Below, in pieces: positions 8,076 through 15,328 of a DNA stretch of 47,106 nucleotides. Where the stretch lies: assembly GCA_910579335.1 (NCBI GenBank), contig CAJTUQ010000002.1:1-47106 (forward strand), in the 5' to 3' direction. Origin of the DNA: an uncultured Dorea sp. Its GTDB lineage: Bacteria > Bacillota > Clostridia > Lachnospirales > Lachnospiraceae. The stretch's first letter is position 1; every line of letters begins with the position of its first letter. Made by a program: the position numbers and the translations under genes. The notes beneath the pieces are model-generated. The model was not told the origin of the DNA. It saw nothing but the letters and a program-made list of their open reading frames with translations, and did not search any database.

Positions 8076-9236
8076 ATGAAAACATTATATTTACATATAG
8101 GGACGCCGAAAACGGGAACTTCGGCCATACAAGAACTCTGTGTATTGAATCAGGAGACGCTAAACAAAAAAGGCTACTGCTATCCGGTATTCAAAACGTC
8201 TTATGCGGGCTTTTCGAAGCGGAGAAACGGGATGTTCCTCCAAAAGAGCATTTATAAAGACGGCGTGCGCCAGACAGAGGAAGAAAAGAAATTTTTCGAG
8301 GAAAATATGAATGAGGTCTTTCACCTGTTTAAGACGTATGACAATGTTATCCTTTCCGACGAGGGTATCTGGGCGGCCAGCTATGAGCTGAGAAGGTCGC
8401 TGTGGAAGGATTTGAAGGAGCTTGGCGGCAGCCATGATTTTGCCGTGAAGGTAATCGTGTATTTGAGAAGACAGGACGTATACATGGTTTCCAGATGGAA
8501 ACAGCGCGTCAAAGGGAATGCCCTGAAAAAGTCGGACGGAGATATTCCGTGGGAGGAATATATTGCCAATGTGCCGGAGAATCTCCAGCTTGATTACTAT
8601 GCGGCGCTGGAAAGGATATCGGCGGCGCTTGGGAAAGAAAACATAATCGTGCGCAGGTACGAGAGGGGGAGCTTTCCTGACGGCTTGATTCAGGCGGACT
8701 TTTTGAAGGTAATCGGGCTTGAGCTGACGGATGAATACGTACTTGAGAAGGAGACGGTAAATCAAAGTCTTTCCGGCAATACATGTGAAATCAAGCGGGT
8801 CGTGAATACGCTTGAGGACATTACGGAGAAAGAAAGTCTTTTTCTTCGGCGTGCCCTGCTCGGTTACAGCAGAATATCCGAGGAGGCGTATCCCCGGAGC
8901 ATGTTTTCTGTTCAGGAAGCGAAAGACTTTATGGAAAAGTTCCGGCAGGGGAACCGTAAAGTCGCAAAAGAGTACATGAATGAGCCTGACGGAGAGCTCT
9001 TTGAGATGAGCTTTCCGGATGCGGAGAAGTGGGAGAAGGATAATCCGTATATGCTGGACGATGTCATCCGGTTTGCGGCGGAGTCGGATATCAGCGTCTT
9101 AAGAAGAATGGAAGAAGAAAACAAGGCGCTTAAAGATGAGCTTAAGAGCTTGAGGACTGAGCTGGACGGCCTGAAAAATAAGCTGCGGCATCCGTTAAAA
9201 ACGGGTATAAAGATTTTATTGAAAAAGAGGAAATAA
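8076..9236 (+). CDS. PAPS-dependent sulfotransferase, probably glycan or cell-surface directed
   Basis: A 386-residue sulfotransferase. The 5'-phosphosulfate loop is at the N-terminus (LHIGTPKTGTSAIQ, residues 6-19, with Lys12). The 3'-phosphate-binding strand/helix is VIVYLRRQDVYMVSRWKQ (about 126-143, Arg131/132 and Ser139). SDE at 94-96 follows a beta strand, as in bacterial members. The C-terminus (about 338-386) is a heptad-like coiled coil ending in a basic, amphipathic tail (KTGIKILLKKRK), which could hold the enzyme at the membrane face. The ATG at 8076 lies six bases after GGAGG; the ATG at 8070 abuts it. It lies 12 bases after cysNC. The acceptor is unknown: a surface glycan is my inference, and small molecules such as sterols or lipids are alternatives. 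Confidence 0.85.
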   Translation: MKTLYLHIGTPKTGTSAIQELCVLNQETLNKKGYCYPVFKTSYAGFSKRRNGMFLQKSIYKDGVRQTEEEKKFFEENMNEVFHLFKTYDNVILSDEGIWAASYELRRSLWKDLKELGGSHDFAVKVIVYLRRQDVYMVSRWKQRVKGNALKKSDGDIPWEEYIANVPENLQLDYYAALERISAALGKENIIVRRYERGSFPDGLIQADFLKVIGLELTDEYVLEKETVNQSLSGNTCEIKRVVNTLEDITEKESLFLRRALLGYSRISEEAYPRSMFSVQEAKDFMEKFRQGNRKVAKEYMNEPDGELFEMSFPDAEKWEKDNPYMLDDVIRFAAESDISVLRRMEEENKALKDELKSLRTELDGLKNKLRHPLKTGIKILLKKRK

Positions 9237-9239
9237 GAC

Positions 9240-10211
9240 ATGAAGATACGGTTTATACGAAATTTACTGCTGGTAAGCGCCTTGCTGTTTTCTGCGGCTT
9301 TGGCCGGCTGCGGGGAGAAGTCTGACGGCAGTACGGTGAATATCGGATATTTTAATAATGTTACCCACGCCCAGGCGCTTTATATGAAAGCAGAGGGCAC
9401 GTTAAGCGAAGTGCTTCCGGACGGCGCCGCAGCAGAGTGGACGGCGTTTAATGCCGGGCCTGCGGAGGTGGAGGCTTTGTTTGCCGGAGATATCGATATC
9501 GGTTATATCGGCCCGGTGCCAGCCATTACCGCTAATGTGAAATCAAACAGCGACGTCAGGATTATATCGGGCGTATCGAAGGCCGGGGCGGTACTGGTGC
9601 GCTCGCCGAAGGCGGACATTCAGAGTGCGGCTGATTTGGACGGAAAAACCGTTGCGGTTCCGCAAATCGGCAATACGCAGCACCTATGCCTTTTAAAACT
9701 CTTAGACGACGCCGGGCTTTCCCCGGCGGACAAAGGCGGGAGCGTAGAGGTGACCGCGGTAGAGAATGCGGATGTGATGAATATGATGGACCAGGGGAAT
9801 ATCGATGCGGCGCTGGTGCCTGAGCCGTGGGGGACGACTCTGGTAAAGAACGGCGCAGAAATCGTCCTGGATTACGACGAGGTATACAGAGACGGGGATT
9901 ATCCGGTGGCCGTACTGGTGGTGCGCAGGGAGTTTATGGAAGAGAACCCGGAGGCGGTAGAGGCCTTTTTGACGGAGCATGAGAGGGTGACGGATTATAT
10001 TGCGGCGCATCCGGACGAGGCGTCTTTGGCAGTTAATGAGGAGATAAATTCTGCGACAGGCAAATCTCTGAGCGAGGATATCCTTGCCGGCGCTTTTGGA
10101 AAAATCGTATTTACCACGGACGTTAATGAGGACGCCGTAAAGGAGTTCGCGGATATTTCGCTGGAGCAGGGATTTATCGCACAGGATTACAAAGAGCTGT
10201 ATTTTGAATAA
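9240..10211 (+). CDS. ABC transporter substrate-binding lipoprotein, sulfonate/sulfate type (SsuA/TauA-like)
   Basis: A 323-residue lipoprotein that would capture the imported substrate at the outer membrane face. The signal peptide ends in the lipobox LAGC with Cys24. The mature protein has the NMT1/SsuA-like periplasmic-binding fold: an N-terminal lobe starting with VNIGYFNNVTHA, AGPAEVEALFAGDIDIGYIG in the ligand-binding region, and LVPEPWG in the hinge region. Relatives bind aliphatic sulfonates, taurine, nitrate or sulfate. The location directly behind PAPS-synthesis genes makes sulfate or an organosulfur compound the likeliest ligand, by inference. Four bases separate it from the sulfotransferase stop, with a GAGGAAA ribosome-binding site inside that gene's end. 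Confidence 0.85.
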   Translation: MKIRFIRNLLLVSALLFSAALAGCGEKSDGSTVNIGYFNNVTHAQALYMKAEGTLSEVLPDGAAAEWTAFNAGPAEVEALFAGDIDIGYIGPVPAITANVKSNSDVRIISGVSKAGAVLVRSPKADIQSAADLDGKTVAVPQIGNTQHLCLLKLLDDAGLSPADKGGSVEVTAVENADVMNMMDQGNIDAALVPEPWGTTLVKNGAEIVLDYDEVYRDGDYPVAVLVVRREFMEENPEAVEAFLTEHERVTDYIAAHPDEASLAVNEEINSATGKSLSEDILAGAFGKIVFTTDVNEDAVKEFADISLEQGFIAQDYKELYFE

Positions 10212-10228
10212 CAGGAAGGTTTCTTAAT

Positions 10229-10975
10229 ATGTCGTTAGTATTGAAAAACGTAAGTAAAACATTTGAGGATTCCCAGGGCGACGTCTTAAACGGAATCAAC
10301 CTTGAAATCAGGGACGGTGAGTTTGTCTGTGTTGTGGGACAGAGCGGATGCGGAAAGAGCACGCTTTTAAACCTGATAGCGGGACTTGAGAAACCGACGG
10401 ACGGGGAGATTCTGCTTGACGGCAGGCAGGTGGACGGGCCGTCTGCGGAACGGGTCGTGATGTTCCAGGAGCACGCATTGTTTCCGTGGCTTTCCGTCAT
10501 AGAAAATGTTAAATTCGGTATGAAGCTTGCGGGCATACCGCAGAAGGAGCAGGAGGAGACGGCTGTGAAATATTTGCGGATGATGCAGCTTGAGGACTGC
10601 AGGGACTATGCCATCCACCAGCTTTCCGGAGGGATGCGCCAGCGCGTGGCACTGGCGAGGGCGCTGACGCTTGACTCCAAGCTGCTTTTGATGGACGAGC
10701 CGTTTTCAGCGCTGGACAAACAGACGTCCAACCGGCTTCGGGGAGAACTGCAGGATATCTGGCTTAAGACAAACCGCACGATACTGTTTATTACTCACAG
10801 TGTGGAGGAGGCGGTGTACCTTGCCGACAGGGTTATCGTCATGTCGCCGGCAAGGAACAGCATTGCCGATATCATATCTATTGAGCTTGAGCGTCCGCGC
10901 CATGTTTACGATGAGAAATTTATGGAGTACCGCCATAGGATTTTAGAGAAAGTACAGGAGAATGTCCAAGTATGA
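10229..10975 (+). CDS. ABC transporter ATP-binding protein, sulfonate/sulfate type (SsuB/TauB-like)
   Basis: The 248-residue ATPase of the importer. Walker A is GQSGCGKST (37-45), the signature is LSGGMRQR, Walker B is LLLMDEPFSALD, and the switch histidine is in ITHSVEEAV. The Q-loop reads VVMFQEHALFPW, typical of the nitrate/sulfonate/taurine family. The start ATG follows AGGAAGG. Its stop codon overlaps the permease start codon (ATGA), which indicates tight coupling. Confidence 0.92.
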   Translation: MSLVLKNVSKTFEDSQGDVLNGINLEIRDGEFVCVVGQSGCGKSTLLNLIAGLEKPTDGEILLDGRQVDGPSAERVVMFQEHALFPWLSVIENVKFGMKLAGIPQKEQEETAVKYLRMMQLEDCRDYAIHQLSGGMRQRVALARALTLDSKLLLMDEPFSALDKQTSNRLRGELQDIWLKTNRTILFITHSVEEAVYLADRVIVMSPARNSIADIISIELERPRHVYDEKFMEYRHRILEKVQENVQV

Positions 10976-11757
10976 AAAAGAGTGGAGTATGGAAATCAAA
11001 ATATATTTCAGAGTTTGTTTTTTTATGTGTTTTGGTTCTTTTGTGGCAGTTATTTTATATATTGGGCGTCGACGTGTTTTCCATATGGAAAGCCTATGCC
11101 ATGCCGTCGCCCGCAGGGGTGCTGAAAAGCTTTGGGACGATGCTTTCGGGGGGCTTGCTTCTGCCTGCTGTCGGGTACAGCCTGCTTAGGGGCTTTGGCG
11201 GATACCTGCTGTCTGTCGTGATAGGGTGCGGCTTAGGGCTTTTGATGAATTATTTCCCGTATCTTCGCCGCAACCTGCGGCCGTTAGTAATGGGGATACA
11301 GACGCTTCCGAGTATCTGCTGGGTACCGTTTTCCATATTATGGTTCGGTCTGACACAGCAGGCAATCATCTTCGTGGTCGTCATGGGCTCGGCGTTTTCT
11401 ATCGCTATTGCGGCGGACAATGCCGTACGCAATGTCCCGCCGATTTATAAGAAAGCGGCGCTGACAATGGGGGCGGAGCCCGGACAGATTTACCGTGACG
11501 TGATTCTGCCGGCAAGCTTTCCGGAATTGATTTCCGGGCTGAAGCAGGGGTGGTCTTTTGCGTGGCGCGCCCTTATGTCGGGAGAGGTGATGACTACGTG
11601 TATCGGGCTTGGGCAGACGCTGATTACCGGCAGGAACCTTGCAGATATTAATCAAGTAATGCTGGTGATGGTCATTATCGTTTTGATTGGAATTTTCATT
11701 GACCAGATGATATTCGGAAGGCTGGAGAAGCGGGTTTATCAAAAAAGAGGTTTATAG
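10972..11757 (+). CDS. ABC transporter permease, sulfonate/sulfate type (SsuC/TauC-like)
   Basis: The 261-residue membrane component of the importer, with about six hydrophobic segments beginning near residue 13. The EAA loop that docks on the ATPase is visible as KAALTMGAEP followed by ILPASFPELISGL (about 161-190). Length and pattern match the BPD_transp_1 permeases of SsuC/TauC type. It is the last gene of the cysD operon and is followed within six bases by a strong terminator. Confidence 0.92.
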   Translation: MKKSGVWKSKYISEFVFLCVLVLLWQLFYILGVDVFSIWKAYAMPSPAGVLKSFGTMLSGGLLLPAVGYSLLRGFGGYLLSVVIGCGLGLLMNYFPYLRRNLRPLVMGIQTLPSICWVPFSILWFGLTQQAIIFVVVMGSAFSIAIAADNAVRNVPPIYKKAALTMGAEPGQIYRDVILPASFPELISGLKQGWSFAWRALMSGEVMTTCIGLGQTLITGRNLADINQVMLVMVIIVLIGIFIDQMIFGRLEKRVYQKRGL

Positions 11758-11762
11758 AGCTG

Positions 11763-11792
11763 AAAATGGCAGGCGTTTTTGCCTGCCATTTT
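11763..11792. terminator. Bidirectional terminator ending the cysD operon
   Basis: A perfect 12-bp stem, AAAATGGCAGGC with GCCTGCCATTTT, around a six-base loop. A and T runs are built into the stem ends, so it can work in both directions. It sits between the convergent permease gene and the TSCPD-domain gene. Confidence 0.88.
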
Positions 11793-11804
11793 ATGCGCCT
11801 GCGT

Positions 11805-12047
11805 TTATTTTCCGGAGACGGCCTTAAGAGCCTGTGCCAGCTGGTCCGGGCAGGACGTGGATTTGAAGCCGCATTTGATTCCTTCAAGGCGCGAGATTGC
11901 CTCATCTACGTTCATGCCTTTTACAAGGCGAGCCACCCCCTGGGTATTTCCGCTGCATCCGCCGATAAATTCGGCGTTTTTAATCACATTATCTTCTACG
12001 TCTACGCGGATTAGCTGCGAACAGACGCCGACCGGTTTATAATCCAT
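11805..12047 (-). CDS. TSCPD domain-containing small protein (TIGR03905-like)
   Basis: An 80-residue protein consisting of a TSCPD domain, a short cysteine-containing module also found at the C-terminus of some adenosylcobalamin-dependent ribonucleotide reductases. The motif STSCPDQLAQAL is near the C-terminus. Other conserved cysteines occur in GVCS, GGCSGN and IKCGF. Stand-alone copies are common in Clostridia and their role is not established. A near-perfect ribosome-binding site (AAAGGAGG) lies seven bases before the start. It is divergent from mtnN, with a symmetric element between them. Confidence 0.85.
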   Translation of the reverse strand: MDYKPVGVCSQLIRVDVEDNVIKNAEFIGGCSGNTQGVARLVKGMNVDEAISRLEGIKCGFKSTSCPDQLAQALKAVSGK

Positions 12048-12086
12048 AGAAAGACCTCCTTTAGTTATGTACAGATATCAAAGAAA

Positions 12087-12119
12087 AGTATAGCAGAGAA
12101 TAAAAAGGAATGCTATACT
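12087..12119. promoter_or_regulatory. Symmetric divergent promoter/operator element
   Basis: AGTATAGCA (12087-12095) and TGCTATACT (12111-12119) form a perfect nine-base inverted repeat with a 15-base spacer. Each arm contains TATACT reading outward, so the element could hold the -10 boxes of two divergent promoters, one for the TSCPD gene and one for mtnN. No good -35 box is visible for either. Confidence 0.42.
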
Positions 12120-12160
12120 ATTTCTGGATAATAGAATGTTTTATATGGAGGAACTGGCAG

Positions 12161-12853
12161 ATGATAGGGATTATTGGGGCTATGGAAGAGGAAGTTGCGG
12201 CTTTGAAGGAGGCTATGGAAATCCGCGGTACGAAGGAGATTGCGGGCATGGTCTTTTGTCAGGGCGTGCTCTGTGAACGGGAAGCGGTTGTAGTAAGGAG
12301 CGGTATTGGCAAAGTCAATGCGGGTATCTGCGCACAGATACTTATCGACCATTTTCATGTAGATATGCTGATTAATACAGGAATTGCGGGGTCTTTGGAT
12401 GCAAGAATCGACATCGGCGACATGGTTATCTCGACAGACGCCCTTCACCATGATATGGACGCAACGATTTTCGGCGATGCGCCGGGGCAGGTGCCGAGGA
12501 TGGATACGCTGGCGTTTCCGGCGGACAGCGCACTGGCAGAGAAGGCGAAGGCGGCAAATGAGAAGGCGAATCCGGAGATACGTACATTTATCGGAAGGGT
12601 GGCGAGCGGCGACCAGTTTATCTCGTCCGCCGAGGCGAAGGAGCGGATAGTGGAGCTGTTTCACCCCCTCTGTACGGAGATGGAGGGTGCGGGTATCGCT
12701 CAGGCGGCTTACCTGAACAAAGTTTCGTATGTCATAATTCGGGCTATTTCGGACAAAGCCGACAACAGTGCAGTCATGGACTATCCGGAGTTTGAAAAAC
12801 AGGCAATTGCCCACAGCGTGCGGCTTATGAAGGAGCTGCTTGCTTCGCTGTAA
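12161..12853 (+). CDS. mtnN: 5'-methylthioadenosine/S-adenosylhomocysteine nucleosidase
   Basis: A 230-residue cytoplasmic enzyme that removes adenine from methylthioadenosine and S-adenosylhomocysteine, feeding methyl-cycle recycling and producing the autoinducer-2 precursor. Diagnostic segments are MIGIIGAMEEEV at the N-terminus (with the acidic catalytic-site residue), GIAGSLD, SGDQFI, EMEGAGIAQ with the ribose-binding glutamate, and SDKAD with the catalytic aspartate. The ATG at 12161 follows GGAGG and matches the family start; the frame upstream to 12110 is not family-like. Confidence 0.96.
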   Translation: MIGIIGAMEEEVAALKEAMEIRGTKEIAGMVFCQGVLCEREAVVVRSGIGKVNAGICAQILIDHFHVDMLINTGIAGSLDARIDIGDMVISTDALHHDMDATIFGDAPGQVPRMDTLAFPADSALAEKAKAANEKANPEIRTFIGRVASGDQFISSAEAKERIVELFHPLCTEMEGAGIAQAAYLNKVSYVIIRAISDKADNSAVMDYPEFEKQAIAHSVRLMKELLASL

Positions 12854-12931
12854 TCGCTGCTTTTGAGCCTTTTTTTGTAAATCGACAAAAGCTGACAGGC
12901 GGATGTCGTTTTTTGAAGAACGGATTTCATC

Positions 12932-12975
12932 GCCCTCCTTTGGAATATCAAGTATAATTCCCATGAAAGGAGGGC
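12932..12975 (+). repeat. Inverted repeat that would sequester the next gene's ribosome-binding site
   Basis: GCCCTCCTTT (12932-12941) is perfectly complementary to AAAGGAGGGC (12966-12975). The right arm is the Shine-Dalgarno sequence of the gene at 12983. The 24-base loop contains a perfect TATAAT (12953-12958). Read-through RNA from mtnN would fold the site shut, while RNA started at the internal -10 would lack the left arm. The consequence is inferred. Confidence 0.5.
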
Positions 12976-12982
12976 TTAATCT

Positions 12983-13882
12983 ATGTTAAGAATGATAGTA
13001 GATAAGCAGATAATAGTCATAGCGCTGGGGGTTTTTACGGCGGCAGGTATTTTAAGCAAATGTATGGTGAATGCAATACTTGCGAATCTGGTGCGCGCGG
13101 CGGGCAGCATGAATAAAAGCAACCATCCTCTGATGCGTTTGGTGTGCGCAAAATTTGAGCATGCCTGCATGGTCAGCGAGAAGGTAGAGAATGTAGAAGT
13201 ATTTGTGGACAAGTATCTGTACAGCTACAAGGTGTTTGGAATCAAGCTTCACAGCTTAAGAAGGCTTGAGAAGGCGGCGGCGCTTTTATGTATTGTGGCG
13301 GGTCTTTTGGGGGCGGCCCTTACATACAGCGTCTACGGGATGAACGACCTGGTGCTCCAGACAGGCGTTATCGGAGCGGGGCTTGGGATTCTTGTGTATG
13401 TATTTCATCTGACCACCGATGAAAACTACCGGATGCAGATGGCTCGAAACTATATGGTCGATTATCTGCAGAATGTATGTCTCCACCGCTACGAGAAAGC
13501 GCGGCAGAAGGAGATGAGCGCAAGAGAGGGAGCCGGCCGGGACTTGGAAGAGGAGCACGCCGGGGAGAGTGCGGCTTTAGCGGCAGGGGTTGATGAGGAT
13601 GAGTTCGAAGAGACGGATATTATAGTGGAGGCCGCACAAGAGGAGCCGATAAGACCGAAGCCGGGCAGAGAGGTGCCGTCCCCCAAGACACCGCCGGAGG
13701 TTCTTCCGCCTGCGATGCCAAAGCCGTATCCCGTTCCTGATACGGTTACGGGAGCACATAAAAATGAGAGGATAAAGGCGGCCGTCCCGAAGGCGGAGAG
13801 GGAAGAGCCGGAAGGGACAGAGCAGAAGTCCGTGGAGAGAGAGATTCTCATCCGGCAGATACTGGAGGAGTTTATGGCTTGA
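12983..13882 (+). CDS. Conserved membrane protein of unknown function with proline-rich tail
   Basis: A 299-residue protein with no domain I recognise. Membrane segments are predicted at about 9-26, 97-115 and 122-142. The stretch between the first two is basic and could face the cytoplasm. After about residue 165 the protein is hydrophilic: an acidic part, then a proline-rich stretch (PKTPPEVLPPAMPKPYPVP), then a charged helix ending in ILIRQILEEFM. The ribosome-binding site is strong but lies in an inverted repeat. The layout suggests a membrane anchor presenting a flexible tail, perhaps for protein interaction, but no function is supported. Confidence 0.7.
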   Translation: MLRMIVDKQIIVIALGVFTAAGILSKCMVNAILANLVRAAGSMNKSNHPLMRLVCAKFEHACMVSEKVENVEVFVDKYLYSYKVFGIKLHSLRRLEKAAALLCIVAGLLGAALTYSVYGMNDLVLQTGVIGAGLGILVYVFHLTTDENYRMQMARNYMVDYLQNVCLHRYEKARQKEMSAREGAGRDLEEEHAGESAALAAGVDEDEFEETDIIVEAAQEEPIRPKPGREVPSPKTPPEVLPPAMPKPYPVPDTVTGAHKNERIKAAVPKAEREEPEGTEQKSVEREILIRQILEEFMA

Positions 13883-13902
13883 TTAAAGCGTGCTGATTTG
13901 AT

Positions 13903-13939
13903 AAAATATATTATATGTATAAAAAATATAATATATTTT
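13903..13939. repeat. AT-only 14-bp inverted repeat upstream of pgi
   Basis: AAAATATATTATAT (13903-13916) and ATATAATATATTTT (13926-13939) are perfect complements with a nine-base loop. The hairpin ends 25 bases before the pgi start. The right arm contains TATAAT, so it may overlap the pgi promoter, or it may act as a weak terminator for the preceding gene. I cannot decide from sequence. Confidence 0.5.
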
Positions 13940-13964
13940 TATGAAGGAAGGACGGATTTGCGCT

Positions 13965-15311
13965 ATGGCAAAAGTAACATTTGACTATTCAAAGGCAACA
14001 GGGTTTATCAGCGGACACGAAGTAGAGTCTATGAAGAAAATCGCTCTGCAGGCGAAGGACACGCTTCTTGGAAGAGAAGGGGCAGGGAATGATTTCCTGG
14101 GATGGATTGACCTCCCGGTAGATTATGATAAAGATGAATTTGCAAGAATTAAAGCGGCGGCGGAGAGAATCAAAGCGGATTCGGAAGTGCTCGTAGTCAT
14201 TGGTATCGGCGGCTCTTATCTCGGAGCGAGAGCGGCAATTGAGTTTTTACGCCATAATTTTTATAACATGGTTTCCAAAGAAATCCGTAAGACACCGGAA
14301 ATCTACTATGCGGGAAACAGCATCAGCAGTACGTACTTAAAGCATCTGATTGACGTAATCGGCGACAGGGACTTTTCCGTAAATATCATTTCCAAATCCG
14401 GTACGACGACAGAGCCTGCAATCGCATTCCGTGTATTTAAGGAGATGCTTGAGAAGAAATACGGAAAAGAGGGGGCTGCAAAGAGAATCTATGCAACGAC
14501 CGACAAGGCAAGAGGAGCGCTTAAAGGCCTGGCGGATGAAGAGGGCTATGAGGAGTTTGTAGTTCCGGATGACGTAGGCGGACGATTCTCTGTTCTGACG
14601 GCAGTGGGCCTTCTTCCAATTGCAGTCAGCGGAGCGGATATTGACAAGCTGATGGAGGGAGCCGCATCCGGAAGAGAGATGGCTCTCAACAATGAATTTG
14701 AAGATAATGACGCACTCAAGTATGCGGCAATCCGCAACATCCTTCACAGAAAAGGGAAGGCTGTAGAGATTTTGGCAAATTATGAGCCAAGCCTTCACTA
14801 TGTATCTGAGTGGTGGAAACAGCTCTACGGCGAGAGCGAGGGAAAAGATCAGAAGGGGATCTTCCCGGCGTCCGTAGACCTTACGACGGACCTTCACTCA
14901 ATGGGACAGTTTATTCAGGATGGAAGCCGCATCATGTTTGAGACGGTCCTGAATGTAGAACAGTCACAGGAGGAGATTGTTATCGGCGAGGAGCCGGTGG
15001 ATCTTGACGGGCTGAATTATCTTGCAGGGAAAAACGTGGATTTTGTTAATAAGAGTGCCATGAACGGAACGATTCTTGCACATACGGATGGCAATGTGCC
15101 CAATCTCACGGTTAATATCCCGGCGCAGGATGAATATTCACTGGGACAGCTTTTCTATATGTTTGAGTTTGCGTGCGGCGTAAGCGGCTATATCTCAGGC
15201 GTAAATCCGTTCAACCAGCCGGGCGTTGAGAGCTATAAGAAAAATATGTTTGCACTGCTTGGGAAGCCGGGATATGAAGAAGAGAGAGAAAAGCTTCTCA
15301 AAAGATTATAG
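13965..15311 (+). CDS. pgi: Glucose-6-phosphate isomerase
   Basis: A 448-residue glycolytic enzyme interconverting glucose-6-phosphate and fructose-6-phosphate. Signatures include GIGGSYLGARA, the sugar-phosphate site SKSGTTTEP, VGGRFSVLTAVGL, the catalytic-glutamate region LYGESEGKD, and TDLHSMGQ with the conserved histidine. Length equals other Firmicute enzymes when the ATG at 13965 is used. The ATG at 13941 would add eight non-family residues and has no ribosome-binding site. Only 17 bases separate it from the decarboxylase gene downstream, so co-transcription is likely. Confidence 0.97.
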   Translation: MAKVTFDYSKATGFISGHEVESMKKIALQAKDTLLGREGAGNDFLGWIDLPVDYDKDEFARIKAAAERIKADSEVLVVIGIGGSYLGARAAIEFLRHNFYNMVSKEIRKTPEIYYAGNSISSTYLKHLIDVIGDRDFSVNIISKSGTTTEPAIAFRVFKEMLEKKYGKEGAAKRIYATTDKARGALKGLADEEGYEEFVVPDDVGGRFSVLTAVGLLPIAVSGADIDKLMEGAASGREMALNNEFEDNDALKYAAIRNILHRKGKAVEILANYEPSLHYVSEWWKQLYGESEGKDQKGIFPASVDLTTDLHSMGQFIQDGSRIMFETVLNVEQSQEEIVIGEEPVDLDGLNYLAGKNVDFVNKSAMNGTILAHTDGNVPNLTVNIPAQDEYSLGQLFYMFEFACGVSGYISGVNPFNQPGVESYKKNMFALLGKPGYEEEREKLLKRL

Positions 15312-15328
15312 AATGTGAAAAGCGTGTT

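Noticed and set aside
5339..11757. Assimilatory sulfate-reduction operon
   Set aside because: No PAPS/APS reductase or sulfite reductase is present; a sulfotransferase takes their place.
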